64,000 nt of DNA from Geosiphon pyriformis (GCA_016748015.1 JAAOMT010000570.1:465253-529252); one strand, 5' to 3'. Positions 1 to 12,399 are shown, numbered from the stretch's first letter. Numbers and translations: made by a program. The notes: a model not told the origin generated them from the sequence alone.

Positions 1-154
1 ACAACCAACAGTATTGGATGACTTACCAACTCGCAATTTCAAGAATTACAACAACAAATTAATAACACAGTATTGAACCACTATAATAACTTAGAATTTA
101 ATAAAGAAATTAACTTCGATTTCGATGGAGCTCAATCTTGAAAAGAGGGGATAA
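1..154 (+). pseudogene. 3' end of ORF3 and polypurine tract of Ty3/gypsy element A (C/D lineage)
   Basis: Only the tail of an element is in the window. Read in the frame ending at the TGA near 139, it gives LTNSQFQELQQQI and finishes DFDGAQS, matching the downstream ORF of element C (LTELKFQQFSDQI) and of D (MTNAQFEKLQTQI, ending DFDRAQY). One in-frame TGA lies near position 20. A purine run at 139-150 sits where a 3' polypurine tract is expected. The rest of the element is off the left edge. Confidence 0.7.
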
Positions 155-1010
155 TATTACAGTTTAAGAATTTAGCAAAAAAATCATAAAAATAATACAA
201 ACTATTCAATCATAATATAGCGCAGTAATAATCTTAGAAAGATAATGATTAACATAATAGCAAATACTATCTTGTAATAGTGGCAAACACTAGTTTACAA
301 TAGCAGCCAATACCAACTGGTGATAGCAACAAACATCAGATTGAAATATCAAAAAGAAAGTATTACAATGTGTTTTCTCATAGAACTACAAACATGTATA
401 TATACAGTAGCTTTAATATTGGGAAAAGACAATCAAGTAATAAAAATCATAACTTATCAAGCAATAGATCCAATTTTATCCAACAAACTCTACTTTAAAT
501 TGTACTTTCAAATTAAATATTCCAAGAAATCTTTAAATCAAAAAAAAATGAAAAAAGAATATTTAAAACTGAATTATCACAACCCAAAGTATTAAGAAAC
601 TTACTTGTATTATTTATGAAATGAAACTATTATTCATCAGCTGAATCTCTTGGAAGAATAATCCTTGATCAAGATTATTCATGTTGTTACTAATTGATAA
701 AAGCTTTATTGTAAGAATTAGGAAAAGCACTAAAGACCATTAACATTCTGTGTTTCTAGATTAGAGAAACACATCAGGCAATTGCAAGGATAGCCTCAGA
801 AAAGACCCCAGACAGCAGATAGATTTCAGTTCAGCCTCTGAGAAGGAATACATAAACACACACAACAATCAAGAATCAAGGAATAACTTACATTGTGACA
901 TTAAAAAGAAAGCCTTCAGTATAACAGTGACATTATCACACAAATAGAATTGAGGAACTCACAAAAGACTAATTGCAATTAAAACGGGATATCAACAATT
1001 AAATATAACA
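155..1010 (+). repeat. Possible 3' LTR of element A
   Basis: It starts TATTAC directly after the polypurine tract (element D's LTR starts TGTTAC at the same place) and could end at TATAACA at 1004-1010, the terminus seen in D. That gives about 856 bp, close to the 857 bp of D's LTR. Sequence similarity to the D LTR is weak by eye, and no second copy is in the window, so the right edge is a guess. No gene is visible here; 1011-1329 holds nothing recognisable. Confidence 0.3.
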
Positions 1011-1329
1011 AGAAGACCATCCCATAATACCACTATTACATAAAGTAACTCTACCACAAAAAACATCAGCCAGTATTTTATTACATCATGTGAATCTATC
1101 ACCTATCTTAACTTTAAATATGCTGTCATTATTACTACTATTCTCTAATATTATATGTATGTTAGATCTATTTGATAGGCTTTTTTTACCCTTATTATCA
1201 ATACCCACTGATTTTTTCTACTCAGTTTGTGTTTTGCACTATTCTTTTCATAACATATTCCTTGCTTGAGTTACTGCTCATTTACAAACTTTAATTAGTA
1301 TATTATTGTTAGTCTTTTGATTGATATCA

Positions 1330-2349
1330 TCAAAGACATTGATTCTTCTAAATCACTTATTAATCAATTTTTTGCATAGCAGATCTATGTTGGGTGTCAA
1401 CATAATATACTCTTTAGCCAAGACAATCTTCTTATCAGAGTTTATGGTTTTATGTTTCTCTCCCACAGCCTTTAACAAGCACTGTATCCACTCATTTTTT
1501 ATCTTATCCATTAGTGTTTTGCCTTTTTGAGCATTTAAGAAGTATTTTCAAAAGTGCTAATTGGTTTTTACTTCCATGTGACATACTTTGCAAAGATTGT
1601 TCAAATACATCAGAGAACATCTGTTATATAGCACCTCTGCTGTTGGCATTATGTTGTGAAATAATTTTATAATAAATGTACACATTGCTAAGGAACCAGC
1701 TGAGGTGAAGCCTGAAGACATTTTACCATCCCAGTTCCAAACCTTGATTGTGCACTTCCAGTTTATCTCTTGGTCCAAAGGCCCTAATGTCCTCTGGACT
1801 TTATCATTACTTATCCAATCTAAAGCAGCTTGAAACCCAGTTTGTTGGCTTAAGAAGTGTCTAATATTTAACTCCTCTGCAAAAGAGAACATAGCTGACA
1901 TTCTTGGCATTATAAGCCCATTCCACTGTGTCAAAAGCAGTAGCTTTTTTGGCTAACTTATCTGTCTTTTCATTCTCAGGTACTCCAGTATGTGCAGTCA
2001 CTTTGTTTATAATAAGATCAATCTTCTTTTTACCTATTACCATTTTGATCGCATTCTATGTGCACCAGTTAGGAGTTTTGAGCTAATTCCTAATAGACAA
2101 AGGGGAATCCTTAGATAACCATGTTTGAGCTGTTAATACAACTGCTTGACTATCTGTGTTTAATATTAGTTTATATTTGTATGATACTACCTCCAAAGCC
2201 AGTAATACAGCCTTAGCCTCAGTTTTTGTTGATAACAATGTTTCATCTACTGTTATACTATAGCTGGCTTCCATTCTATATGTTATAAAAGCAGCTGCTC
2301 TTTTAGCTTCCACACAACCAGCTTTTATCAATGAGTCATCTGTTGATAT
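1330..2349 (-). pseudogene. Non-LTR retrotransposon ORF2, RNase H and C-terminal part (copy 1)
   Basis: The minus-strand reading gives a type I RNase H: ISTDDSLIKAG at the start, a Glu-bearing STKTEAKAVLLALE, then LNTDSQAVV. After it come a degraded tail, a CKVCH cysteine pair near 1575, and weak coding down to about 1330. Frames change near 1930 and there are stops, so it is dead. The upstream part of the same ORF is at 2996-3531, separated by a solo LTR. RNase H downstream of RT is typical of several LINE clades; the exact clade cannot be named here. Its RNase H differs clearly from that of the LINE at 44.6-51.5 kb. Confidence 0.75.
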
Positions 2350-2991
2350 TGTTACAGATTGGAGTAACAAGCTAATGAATAGCAAGGGAGAACAGGATTG
2401 TAGGATGATGGAAATAATCAAAGAGATTTCAACTTCAATGAGCAAATTGAATAAGTATAGATTCAATGTATGAGATCAGTCTCATAAAATATCTCAGTCA
2501 CTATACTTTTTAAGAATAACCAGAGAATTTGAAGATAGAAGGATAGTTTATACTGTCAACAAATAATCATGCCTGATATAATTCTATGCCTTATATCAGC
2601 ACTCTTAGAATTTGATATCAGATATTAGATGTACTCTTCAGTCACATTTATTTAATAATCTTCAAATGCTATAATTATTTGTTTTCAGAAAAAGATTAAG
2701 GAATAACCAACAAGTAATCTTTTATCCCAAGATGTTCAAATACTTGAAGGTAGAAAAAGAAAAATTAGTGATAAGAGAATAATTGAGATAAAAGTTGTTA
2801 TTTTATTTATTTTCTTTTTTTGATTCTTACATGCTTTTCTATAGCTAAGAGATTCATCACTTATATAGCTATCAAAAATGGTCATTGATCAGATCAATGA
2901 TTACTTTCTAAAAATAGAGTGGCTAATTTATATGATATCAGTGACTAATACATATGATAATTAATAAAAAGTATAAGTTTCAACCATAACA
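2350..2991 (-). repeat. Solo LTR of family B, with 4-bp target duplication
   Basis: This is the reverse complement of the B-family LTR (compare 51881-52534). On the minus strand it begins TGTTATGGTTG and ends CTGTAACA. It is flanked by ATAT at 2346-2349 and ATAT at 2992-2995. Removing the LTR and one ATAT rejoins the interrupted LINE reading frame exactly through the RNase H start motif ISTDDS, which confirms both ends. It holds one full unit of the 12-bp array found in eight copies in the LTRs of element B. Confidence 0.93.
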
Positions 2992-2995
2992 ATAT

Positions 2996-3531
2996 CTCTA
3001 TTTCTTTTCTGTGCCTCAACTTTTCTCATATTTTTCTCCATTGTGGTATTAAGGTGTTAAGAATATGAATGTAAATAAAGTCACTTTGCAATATTTCCAA
3101 ATCATCTGGTATTTGGGTATTTAATTTGTGCATTCTCAGTGCTTCACATTGGGCTATATCAATATTCCTGTATTCATTCATAGTAATTGTAGATTCTAGT
3201 ATTTTAAACCATCTGAGTATTCTACTACTGTTACTTTGTCTATACTTCCTTGTAAAATCCATTTATGTCATTAACAATCCATCCATGTTTTGTACCTGAT
3301 GCAAATACAAAATGTTCTCCTTTCTCAGTAAGTCTTTAACTTTAGTGTAAGCTGCACCTGAAGCTATAATAGTCTCAATTAAATGTGTATGTGGTCTTGA
3401 AAATTCAGAAACCCCATGTGTATTATCAAAGCTTTTGAATGAAATGCCCCTTTCTTCCATTATCTGCATAATATTTGCTATAAAATTAACTCCTGACTTA
3501 GATCATTCCTTAGTGGGATATTCAAGTATAC
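2996..3531 (-). pseudogene. Non-LTR retrotransposon ORF2, segment upstream of RNase H (copy 1)
   Basis: Two stretches in one minus frame (3469-3263 and 3262-3026) are separated by a single stop and contain motifs such as RILRWFKILEST and LRHRKEIEI. They run through a TGA near 3027 into the RNase H at 2345 and below once the solo LTR is removed. The segment matches the linker between RT and RNase H only by position; no RT motif is visible. It is cut off at 3531 by the 5' LTR of element B, and its continuation is not found after the B 3' LTR. Confidence 0.6.
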
Positions 3532-4259
3532 TGTTATGGTTGAAACTTATACTTCTTATTAATTACCACATGTATTAGCCATTGATGTCATATAAATTAG
3601 CCACTCTATTTTTAGAAAGTGATCAATGACCTGACCATTGACCTAACCATTGACCTAATTATTGACCTAATTATTAACCTAATCATTAATCTGATCATTA
3701 ACCTAGTCGTTGATCTGATCATTGACCACTTTTGACAACTATATAAGCAATGAATCTTTTAGCTGCAGAAAAGCATGAAGAAATCAAGAAAATCAATTAA
3801 ATAAAATAACAACTTCTATCTCAATCTCTCTCTTATTGCTAATTTCTTTTTTTCTACTTTCAAGTATCTGAACATCTTAAAGATAAAAGATTACTTGTTG
3901 GTTATTTCCTACCTTTTTCCTGAAATGTGTAATTGCAGCATTTGAAGATTATTGAATAAAATATGACTGAAGAGTACATTTGATACCTGATATTGAATTC
4001 TAAGAGTGCTGACATAAGGCATAGAATTATACCAGGTGTGATTATTTGTTAACAATATGGACTATTCTTCTACCTTCAGATTCCCTAGTTACTTTTTGAA
4101 AAGCATAGCGACTGAAATATTTTATGAAACTGATCTCACACATTGAATCTATACTTATTCAATTCACTCTTTGAAGTTGAATTCTCTTTGATTCCTTTTA
4201 TCACTCTACAATTCTGTTCTCCCTTGTTATCTGTTAGCTTGTTATTCCAATTCATAACA
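3532..4259 (+). repeat. 5' LTR of element B
   Basis: It starts TGTTATG and ends CATAACA, a perfect 7-bp inverted terminus. At about 3627-3722 there are eight tandem 12-bp units of the type GACCTGATCATT. The same LTR without most of this array is about 640-655 bp at 2350, 43039 and 51881. Confidence 0.95.
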
Positions 4260-4265
4260 TAAAAG

Positions 4266-4283
4266 TGGTGCTCCCTGTGAGGT
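4266..4283 (+). other. Primer-binding site of element B
   Basis: TGGTGCTCCCTGTGAGG lies 6 nt after the LTR end. Its complement ends in CCA as a tRNA 3' end would. Element D has the same 17 bases beside its LTR, and element C has the first eight. The priming tRNA could not be identified from this window. Confidence 0.75.
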
Positions 4284-4311
4284 TGTTAAAATCCACTCTG
4301 TTTTCTATTGT

Positions 4312-5849
4312 ATGGATGATTATTCATATCTGCCACAACAATCAGAAGAACACTTTGAAGCACACAACAAAAACGATCTAAACTTTATTGAATTCAATCC
4401 TTTGCCCTCCTACTTGATTTGCTTTCCCATTGAAGATCAATCTAGTAGACAATTCCAAGATTTTTGGAACTGGTTTTTGAATGAGCATTCAGCTGAAACC
4501 TATACAGCCTATACAACTTATTACTTTGATCAAGCTTATTTTGAAGACAACTTTAAAGAAAAAAACAACAGCATCAATCAACTTTTATACTCCACAACCT
4601 TTGAACAACAGCTTCCTAATTCCGAATATCTGAATCATCAAATCCACATTTGGATTGTTGCCCATCAAGCAACTGAAACTCCTCTTGAAACAGAAGAAGA
4701 AAGCTACCAAACTGTCCCTGTTTTTGACTTTTTTCAAGTGAATCAGACTCATCTACACAAACAGTTACACCTAAACCAATGACTAATGATCCTATGCAAG
4801 CAAACATTCTGGCCACCCTCCAAGATATACAAACTGCTCTAGAAAAAAGAAACAATACTCCACTACCACTATTTAAAGATGATGCACAAGATCCAATTAA
4901 ATAGTTGGATGATTTTGAGAGAGCTGCCACAGCCAACCAATATGATGAAAAATACAAGTTTCAAATCATTGATTGCTATCTCCAAGGCTTTTCTGCTACT
5001 TGGTTCTCACAAGAAACTGATGTTGATGCTCACCCAAGAATCATTAGATAGACACCAACAAATGCTGAAGAAGAAAATACCTCTTTTACAACCCAGTTTG
5101 AAACTAAATTTAGAACTTCCATCTTAATCTCAAAATGACATATGGAATTAAAAAAAAGAACTCAAGACTTTGGTGAAATTGTGACTGAATATGCTAAAGC
5201 AATTAAAAAGCTAATCAAACACATAAACTCTGGCAGAAACTGAATTGAAGAACAAAAGATTCACTCCTTTACAAAAAGATTAAGAACTGATCTATCATAT
5301 GCTCTCTGGCCTCTCTTGGCCCTCAAAGACAATTCCACAATAAATATGGTTATTGAATTAGCTCAAAGGATTGAAGATAACCAAAGAATGCATTTGGAAT
5401 CTACACTTCCAGTCCTTGCTCCTGCTTCTATTTTGGCTCTTGCTTCCCAAATAGCTGCTATTTCTTTTACTGTCCAGACTTAAGATTCCAATGAACAATT
5501 AATAGATAGACTTACAGCCAATTTTGCTCAGCTATTGGAACCTTTAACCCAAGCAGTCAGAAAAAATCAACAACCACAAAGACCTAGATTTGAGCTATGC
5601 TTTAATCAGTCCCAACAGCCCCCTTATCAAAGACAGCAAAATTGTGGCCCACCTGTGTGCTACCATTGTGGATTAACTGGACACTTCTCAAGAGATTACA
5701 ACAATCTTCCCTTGCCCCTTCTAGTTCCCAGAAACAATGACAATCAAAACAACAGACCTATTAACAACAATGCTCCTAATCAAAGACCTAATCATGCCAA
5801 TATTAATTTCTTTGAAGAGGATCCCCTAGTGGAAGCCACAGTTTATTAG
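4312..5849 (+). pseudogene. gag of element B
   Basis: It starts MDDYSYLPQQ and is open to about 4782; after a one-base change relative to copy B2 (about 4730) it continues with LLQDIQT-, EYAKAI- and QRIEDNQR-type capsid sequence. Near 5660-5700 is a zinc knuckle, CYHCGLTGHFSRDY, in which the last Cys of CCHC has become Tyr. Gln/Asn/Pro-rich linkers flank it. In-frame stops occur near 4902, 5049, 5137, 5242 and 5481. Gag forms the particle and the knuckle binds RNA in this family. B2 at 52587-54125 is a sister copy with different lesions. Confidence 0.85.
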
Positions 5850-5857
5850 CCTTTAAA

Positions 5858-8515
5858 TTGGTAGGTGCACTTCCAAAAGGTAAGAGTGCAAGCCAAACAG
5901 AAAAAAACCTCTTTTTTGCTTTTAACTTAACTGATAATGACCATAACATAGACAAACTGGCAATCAACACCTCAAAATCAACCAGAAAGAAAAAAAAAGC
6001 CAAGGTTGATTTCATACTGGATCCCAATAAAGCTTCCACATTAACAGCTGATAACAATAAACCACCAAAAGCCAAAGTTTTCAAGAATTTTTCAAAGTTG
6101 AAACCCCCAGAAATAGTGCAAAAATCTGGTCTTTATTCTATTGTCAAAGATCTCATGGAAACTCCTGCACACATTATCTTTGGCCAGTTAATAACTCATC
6201 TCCAATTCAGAAAAGATCTTCACAAATCTTTGATTCCTAAAAAAAAGACACCAAAAACCAACAAGTGTCCACACCAAGCTGGATTTGCTAACAATAGCAA
6301 TGTCACACCTCTCATTTGTAAGGCCCAAGTGGCTGGTTACTTCATTGATCTAATTTTGAACAGTGGATTATCTGTTAATATCATTGTTAAACACTTCTTA
6401 AAAGCAATTGGCAGAAAGATTAATGAACTATCCACATGACTAATAACCAACATACATGATGACAAGAAAAAAGGTCTGGGCATAGCCAAAGCTGTTTCTG
6501 TCTGAATCAATGGCATCAGTATTGAAACTGACATGGAAGTATCTGAAGCAAAAGAATACATCATAATAGTTGACAATGAATGGCTCAAGAAAGCAAAAGC
6601 CTTGCTTGATTATAAACTCTGTAAACTGACCATCAGATGTTATGAAAAACCCATTGTGGTTAAGTATCATCATTGGACAACTTCTCCAGTACCCAAACAA
6701 AGCCAAGAAAAAAAGCAATCAGATGAGTCAGATGATGAAGAAAGTGATGAAAAAGATAAACAAGAAGAACAAGAAAAAACTGTTGAACTTGCCTACACTA
6801 TCTTTATTAGCAATGGCAAATCATTAGATAATGTCAAAGCAGATAAAGAAGAAATCATGGTAAATGGCAAGCTAATCTGCTGGCCTTATTATGATATCCT
6901 TAGAAGAACCTTTGACTGAAAGCCTGGCAAAAAAGTCAAATACAGTTATTGGTGGTATGGCCCTTGTACCAGATGCTGGTGCAATAAACCTTTGTATTTT
7001 CCCAATGATGAATGCAAATCTTGCCTGATCTATTACAAGGATTGGGAACCAATTAGTTTGATATCCAGGAAAGAAATAAAAGAAATACAGAAGTCCTTTG
7101 AGAATAAACCACCTAAGATCTAATTACTTGTTGTAGAACAAAGAAAACCTTTCCAAAGAGAAAAAAAAGTAGATATTGAAAACCTATTGGCTAGAAACAG
7201 CCCAGTTATTTTAAAAGAAGATGATACCCCTGGACGAATCCATGTAATACAACACACCATTACAACCAAAGAAACTTGTCCCATATATTTAAAGCCTTAT
7301 CAATTCAATTGTTGTAATAATAAGTTTATCAAGAAAAAGATAAACAGGATAAAAGATCTTAAATTCATACAAGAAACCAAGAGTGAATGGGCTTTCCCAG
7401 TTGTAGTGGTATCTAAGAAAGGTGGAACCCTACATTTCTATATTAACTATTGCCAATTAAATACTATTACTATAAGAAACATGTACTCACTTCCCAAAAT
7501 TGATACAATGCTAGACAAATTCAGTAGTGCTGCTTTCTTCTCAACTATTGACTTAACTGCTGGATTTTGGCAAGTAGAGATGAATCCAGAAAGCAGAAAG
7601 AAAACTGTTTTCATCACCAAGTATAACACCTATGAATTCACAATTATGCTTTTTGGTCTCATAAATGCCTCTCCCATCTTTCAATGTCTAATGGACAAGG
7701 TGTTTAAATCAGTGAAAGAAAACTTTGTTCTAGTTTACTTAAATAATATAATGGTATACTCAAAAACTTGGAATGAACACCTTGAACATTTGCAAAAGGT
7801 TTTTGACCTGCTCAGGAATACTAGCCTTAAGATCAACCCAATCAAATCTTTCTTTGGATGCCAATCTACCCAGTTTTTTGGTCATCTTATTACAAAAGAT
7901 AGAATTTTCCCTGACCCAACCAAAGTTGAAAAAGTTCAAAACATTAGACAACCAATGAATGTTCCTGAACTATGCTCTTTCTTTGGTTTGACTTCTTACT
8001 ATCACAAATTCATCAAGGATTTCTCCAAAATCACCTTTTCTGTCAACCAGCTACTCAAAAAAAATGTCAATTACCACTGGGGCACACACCAGCAAAAAGC
8101 CTTTGAAATCTTGAAGGAAAAACTTGTTACTGAACCAATCTTTAAGCAACCTAACCTGGACCAACCTTTTATCCTCCACACTAATGTATCTAGTTATGGA
8201 CTTGGTGCTGTACTCTCACAAAAAGATGAAGATAGTAGAGAACATGCTATAGCATATGCCAGTAGATCTCTCACACTAGTGGAAAAGAACTATTCAGTAA
8301 CTGAACAAGAATGCTTAGCAATAGTTTGGGCTACTAGCTATTGGGATCAATATCTTTTTGGTGTCAAATTCCTGGTAGTAACAGATCATTAAGCCTTGGT
8401 TTGGCTGTGCAATAAAAAGAATCTGGAACATAAATGGATAACTTACTGGATACTCCATCTGGATGAATTCAACTATGATATTCAATACCACAAAGGAGCT
8501 AATCATTAAAATGCT
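5858..8515 (+). pseudogene. Protease, reverse transcriptase and RNase H of element B
   Basis: One frame holds all three domains. The protease has LILNSGLSVN near 6350, with the catalytic Asp of D-S/T-G changed to Asn. An acidic linker (SDESDDEESDEKD) and a cysteine cluster (C-x2-C-x-C, then C-x2-C, about 6965-7025) follow. The RT runs from 7187 with FSTIDLTAGFWQ (catalytic Asp kept), but the YxDD box reads YLNN at 7736-7747. RNase H starts near 8160 with LHTNVSSYGLG (Asp to Asn) and, after a TAA at 8390, ends in KGANH..NANTLSK. Stops at about 6437, 6502, 6917 and 7121 also break it. Family assignment is secure; function is lost. Confidence 0.9.
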
Positions 8516-8599
8516 AACACTCTATCTAAACTTACCATCCAGTGACAGTACAATCTCTCAAACCAAACCAACTTAATTATTAGTAACTCCCTTATAAAC

Positions 8600-9691
8600 A
8601 AACATAATAATGAATTTGGACAACTATTCTGCCTTAATGGAATTTTTGGATAAAAGACAATACCCACCAGACTACACTTGACAACAAAGAGAACATTTAT
8701 GTAAACAATCAAATTTCTATTTAATCTGCCAGAACCAGTTATACAAAAGAAACAGAAAAGATCCTGACTGCCCCCAAAGAGTCATAAGATTTAAAGAAAG
8801 AGAAATTGTAATCTACAACATGCATACTAATCCATTAGCTGAACATTTTGGAAAAACAAAAACAATCCAGAAAACTTTAACTCGTTACTATTGGTCTATC
8901 TTGGGAAAAAACATTGCTAAATACATCAAAACCTGTGACATTTGCCAAAAAAGAGGCAAATCCAATTGCAAAAAAGATATTCATCCAATCTGTGTTGGTT
9001 AACTATTTGACAAAATTGGTATAGATGTTATTGAACTTTTAACAATAACTCCTGATGGCAACAGATACATTATTACAGCTACCAACTATCTTACAAAGTG
9101 GGTAGAAGCAAGAGCCACTTCAGACCAAACAGCAGTCTTAATAGCCAATTTCATTTATAAAGATATCATTTACCATTATGGCTGTTCCAAAGAACTTTTA
9201 TCTAATAGAGGAAGAGCTTTTCTCAGTACATTGGTTGAAGAACTCTACAGAAAAATAGGAATATGTCATAAACTTTCCTCCTCTTACCACCCTCAAACAA
9301 ATGGCCTAGTAGAATGTTTTAATAGAACACTATATGAAACCTTAGCCAAAACCAGTAAAAAAACAAACCTATGGGACAAAGTACTGCTTTCAGCCTTGTT
9401 TGCTTATAGAACTGTGAATCATGACATAATAAGTTATGAACCTTTTTACCTGCTCTATGAAAAAATAGCAACTCTACTAATAAAAACTGATATTGAGACA
9501 ATACCCTTTGAAGAAATTACAATAGGGAATTACAAAGACATTTTGCAAAGAAGACTTGGTACCATTCTTGACTTTTTGGTAAAAGCACAAATAATTGCTT
9601 TTGAAAAGATAAAACAGTTTCAAGAAAAGCTTAAGAAAAAGAAAACCTATAAAACACTTTCTTTAAGTGTTGGTAATTTAGTACTAGAATA
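8600..9691 (+). pseudogene. Integrase of element B, N-terminal and catalytic part
   Basis: The zinc-binding region includes CDICQKRGKS (about 8937-8966). The rve catalytic core follows: IGIDVIELL (first Asp), LLSNRGRAFL (second Asp changed to Asn) and NGLVECFNRTL (Glu kept, about 9300-9330). A TAA at 9001 breaks the frame. The ORF runs into the LTR of element C at 9695 in the middle of the C-terminal domain; the missing end is at 19565. Confidence 0.88.
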
Positions 9692-9695
9692 CCGT

Positions 9696-10674
9696 TGTTA
9701 CCAGACAAAATTAAAGATAATATTTAGCATAAAATTATTTTTATAAATCTTATTATTAATTAGCATATATTATCATTCATATTATCACTTATTATATTAG
9801 CAAAATGTCCGAAATTATCATTTAATTAATAACCCAAATTGCACATAACATAAATGTAATTATGATGATTAATTATACAATACCCTAAACTATATAACAT
9901 TCAAAAAGTTCACTGAAATTGGTAGAAATTCACTGAAATAATTGATAGTTCACCGAAATATCTAATAGTTTGCAGAAATAACTTGTAGTTCGCTGAAATA
10001 TATCTTTAGTTTAGCAAAATTGTAGAAAAAAGCAAAGTTCAAGTTCATAAAATAGTGTTACAACAAGTTGTATAAAAGAAGAACTTCTCTCTTCGAGAAA
10101 ATATATCTTACTTCAGATTTAACAATTAGAATTAACTTTTTACACAAAAACAAAATAAATATCAAATAAATTCGAAAAATCAAATTCTTTAAATTATTGT
10201 ACTTGGAAAATTCTCAAAATCCAACTAACGTTTTGGAATTGATTAGCTACCAATTTCAATAAACTGTTAATGACTCCAGGCCTGAATCAAAAACAATTTT
10301 CTTAACAGAATTCAATTTTCTTTTACATTTTTTTTATTTTTTTTATTTTATTTTTTTATCATAATCATTAAGATAATCTACAGATGAGATTCCTGTAGAA
10401 AAGTTGACTTTCACAGCAAAGTAACTATACATTTTAGTGAGCTTCCAGACGAGCAATTTCTGGGAAAGAGTTGACGTTTACTACAACGTAACTACACAAA
10501 GCAACTGGCACAGAATTGGCCATTCCACTTATAAGCCCAGCAGTTCAAATTATAGGAGATAATTTGAAGATAAAATTCAGTTATCGGAGGTTCAAACACT
10601 TCTCATAGTCGTGAATTAACAGCATTACAACAAACATACAAAAGCTAAGAAGAGACCAAAAACCTCTGGTAACA
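9696..10674 (+). repeat. 5' LTR of element C
   Basis: It is the partner of 18582-19560. Around 9903-10020 it carries about six spaced copies of a TTCGCCGAAAT-like motif, decayed mostly at the CpGs. The 5' end also has an AT-rich block; a long poly(T)/TTTA tract lies near 10320-10360. Confidence 0.95.
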
Positions 10675-10676
10675 TT

Positions 10677-10694
10677 TGGTGCTCTTCCACAGAA
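10677..10694 (+). other. Primer-binding site of element C
   Basis: TGGTGCTCTTCCACAG starts 2 nt after the LTR end. It shares TGGTGCTC with the sites of B and D and then differs, so it may use a related or degenerated tRNA match. Confidence 0.65.
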
Positions 10695-10719
10695 ACAACA
10701 CAGCAAAAACAACTTCAAA

Positions 10720-12399
10720 GTGGCGACCACACCAGACACAACAACTCTAGAGTATTACCAATTAATTTACACCCACTGCAAGCAAAGATTCAACATTCCA
10801 GACGGAATTGAAGTTGTCAAGAAATCAGTATACCAATACATTGAAAATCACATCAACAATTATCTTTTTGGAAATTACAATATCTCAGAAGTTAAAAGCA
10901 ATCTTTACAATAATTTAGTACACTATTCACAGTTGAGAACTGAAGACCTTAACAGTGAAACACTTGCCACTTATTTTCAAGAACTTAATTTTAACATTAT
11001 CAAGTACTATGAAGAAACATATCCAGTGCAGTCTTAATACTCTATTGATTTTGAATCAGAGACAGAAACAAGCAACAAAGGCAAACAAAAATTGAAGCAA
11101 TACTCAAAAACCATCCCAAATACTCCAATACTACCAAAAACAACTGCCAAACACTTACAAACACCTAAACAAGGAACCAGTTCAAAACTTCTACTTACTA
11201 TTACACCTTTTCCAGCTTCATTTGCACAAGCACAAACACCTAATTCACTCTTAAATTGATTTGCAAGACTAGAAGATTTTACATCACCCAGAAGTCCCAC
11301 CAGACAACAAGAATCTCTTCAAACTAGTTCTAATCTCCTTGACTTTCTAGCTGAAAATCGAAGTAAACACTCTGAGACAGCAGCAAACGAAGAAAACGAC
11401 TCTGAAATATCTGAAGAAGAATCAATAGACAGTGAAAACAAAGAAGACAAAATAACAGCATACATCGCAAAAATCCCTGAATTTAATGGAGAAGACATTG
11501 AGACCAGTCCTCAAGAATGGCTCAACTAAGTTACTAAAGCTGGAGATGCAAATAGATAGAATGCTGCTAGAATGTTAAGAACAATTCCCTACTTTCTCAA
11601 AGAAACAGCAGGCAAATGGTTTGAAAACTTGACCACCCCTTTTAATAACTGGACAGCTTTCAAAACTGCCTTCTTAGAACAATTCACCGATAACAACACT
11701 TCAATCACACTTTGAAATCGTTTTCACAATATCAAACAAGAACCCTCTGAATCTGTCATGACTTATATTGGGAAATTCAACAAACTTTTCAGATGAATCT
11801 GCCAACTTGAAACTAATAATTATTATTCCAATGCTCAAATCTTGGATCAATTTATCACTGGTTTAAAGGATAAACTGATTAAAAAGGTTCGCCCACATGT
11901 CCCAGAAGATTTAAACTCTGTCATTCAGCATGCAAAGAAATATGAAATGGCCATGGAAGAAGCCATTTGTACAAAACTCATAAACTTAGCCATTGGAGAA
12001 ACCAGCTCAGCAGCTGAAAAGAAAATTGACCAACTCACAAAGAAAGTTGAAAACTATTTTACCAACCAATAACAACAACAAACCCAAAGATATCAACCAC
12101 CCCAAAGACAGAATCAAAACAACTTCGTATTATTCTCTAATAACCAGCCTCAGAATTGCCATTACTGTGGAATCTCTGGCCACTGGAAAAGAGATTGCAG
12201 AAAGCTACAACGAGACCAACAAAATAGGAGTAATCAACGTTACTCTCCACTACAGCAATTTTATTATCAACTACCATTACCAGCTTACTATCCATCAAGA
12301 CCCCAATACCAAAATAACTATTATCAGCCCACCCTACAACCAATCCAACAGCAATATCAACAATCACCCACACCACATTATCAGGTACCTGCTTGAAGA
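10720..12399 (+). pseudogene. gag of element C
   Basis: The frame begins at GTGGCGACC (probably a lost ATG) and runs through a helical N-terminal region, an acidic linker, and a retrotransposon capsid around 11460-11900 (PQEWLN, RTIPYFLKETAGKWFENL, FNKLFR). A zinc knuckle, CHYCGISGHWKRDC, at about 12157-12198 has all CCHC residues intact. A Gln/Tyr/Pro-rich tail follows. Stops include 11035, 11257, 11527, 11557, 11713, 11794, 12070 and 12394. The N-terminal domain and capsid resemble those of element D by eye. It would form the virus-like particle. Confidence 0.88.

Noticed and set aside
3627-3722. CRISPR-like short repeats
   Set aside because: Units are contiguous 12-mers without spacers, inside an LTR of a eukaryotic element.
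4616-4957. Minus-strand open frame of 113 codons
   Set aside because: It lies opposite the gag of element B, which has family motifs and a sister copy; the antisense frame has none.
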